DNA from: Rhodobacter sp.
GTDB taxonomy: Bacteria; Pseudomonadota; Alphaproteobacteria; Rhodobacterales; Rhodobacteraceae
Direction of reading: 5' to 3'
Assembly: GCA_027484985.1 (NCBI GenBank)
Contig: JAIXRW010000044.1
Location: forward strand, 53,716-117,715
DNA length: 64,000 nucleotides
A model generated the notes under the pieces. That model saw only the letters and a program-made list of their open reading frames with translations, did no database searches and was not told the origin of the DNA. Of this stretch, positions 63,877 through 64,000 are shown piece after piece; positions within the stretch are counted from its first letter, which is position 1, and every line of letters starts with the position of its first letter. Position numbers and translations under genes: made by a program.

Positions 63877-64000
63877 AGGATGCGGACTCATAATGGCGCA
63901 TCCAGAGGCGTGCTGATGCCATGAGCACGACGGCCAGATAGTTTCGGGCTGACTTTTCGTATCGGGTTGCGACTTTGCGGAAGTGCTTGAGCTTATTGAA
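63875..64000 (-). mobile_element. End of an IS5-family insertion sequence (continues beyond window)
   Basis: The last 126 bp encode on the minus strand the C terminus of an IS5-type DDE transposase: FNKLKHFRKVATRYEKSARN, then YLAVVLMASARLWMRHYESAS and a stop. The stop TAG overlaps a CTAG that may be the target site. The element interrupts the methyltransferase gene. The other end and its inverted repeat lie outside the window. Confidence 0.75.
63875..64000 (-). CDS. IS5-family transposase, C-terminal fragment
   Basis: Partial frame of 41 aa, open to the window edge. The FNKLKHFRKVATRYEK motif is typical of the end of IS5/IS1031/IS427-type transposases, where the Lys/Arg helix follows the last Glu of the DDE triad. 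The catalytic residues are outside the window. Confidence 0.75.
   Translation of the reverse strand, partial: FNKLKHFRKVATRYEKSARNYLAVVLMASARLWMRHYESAS

Overview
The window reads as chromosome of an alphaproteobacterium of the Rhodobacteraceae type (Paracoccus/Rhodobacter/Gemmobacter-like; inferred). GC is high, genes are dense with many 4-bp ATGA overlaps, proline catabolism is a PutA with a divergent Lrp-type regulator, and protocatechuate/catechol products are drained through a PcaIJF branch. Gene order was read from the sequence only; no database search was possible.

Core-like part (1-46 kb). It opens with the end of a hybrid sensor kinase, a fused beta-oxidation enzyme, a photolyase-like protein with reordered domains, a BASS-type transporter and a glutamine-synthetase-like ligase. 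From 6.8 to 13.6 kb six overlapping genes link a cytosolic TPR/GT41 (SPINDLY-type) glycosyltransferase to a complete-looking route to a CDP-linked, C-methylated 6-deoxy sugar. Two M20 hydrolases and the putA/lrp pair follow. From 20.2 to 33.5 kb lies a large catabolic locus: a ribose-type ABC importer (one subunit is an ATPase-permease fusion), several dehydrogenases, an intradiol ring-cleavage dioxygenase, a tautomerase and a VOC protein on the minus strand. Divergent from it are a 3-hydroxyisobutyrate-dehydrogenase-like gene and an unusual regulator that fuses a winged helix to a sugar-binding-protein fold. pcaIJF with an IclR regulator (35.3-38.8 kb) would take 3-oxoadipate to central metabolism. 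An OmpR/histidine-kinase pair with a divergent COG4705 membrane-protein gene and a large MmeI-like single-chain restriction-methylation enzyme close this part.

Accessory part (46-64 kb). Two direct repeats of about 124 bp (46271-46395 and 60043-60165) each hold the 3' half of a tRNA-Met gene followed by a nearly identical 56-bp end. I read them as left attachment sites of two tandem integrated elements. The first (about 13.8 kb) carries a surface-polysaccharide locus: flippase, two Wzy/ligase-like proteins, glycosyltransferases, the initiating sugar transferase, and a Wzz/BY-kinase whose start overlaps a PPP-type phosphatase gene. The second carries two PemK/MazF-like genes, each preceded by a 60-nt hairpin of identical geometry (25-nt arms, 10-nt loop), a hypothetical gene, and a type III-like DNA methyltransferase that is broken at both ends, by a junction with the second PemK-like gene and by an IS5-family element running off the window.

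The strongest candidates for new biology are the GT41/CDP-sugar operon, the hairpin-PemK cassettes, the substrate-binding-protein one-component regulator with its adjacent operator, and the sugar-import plus ring-cleavage pathway.
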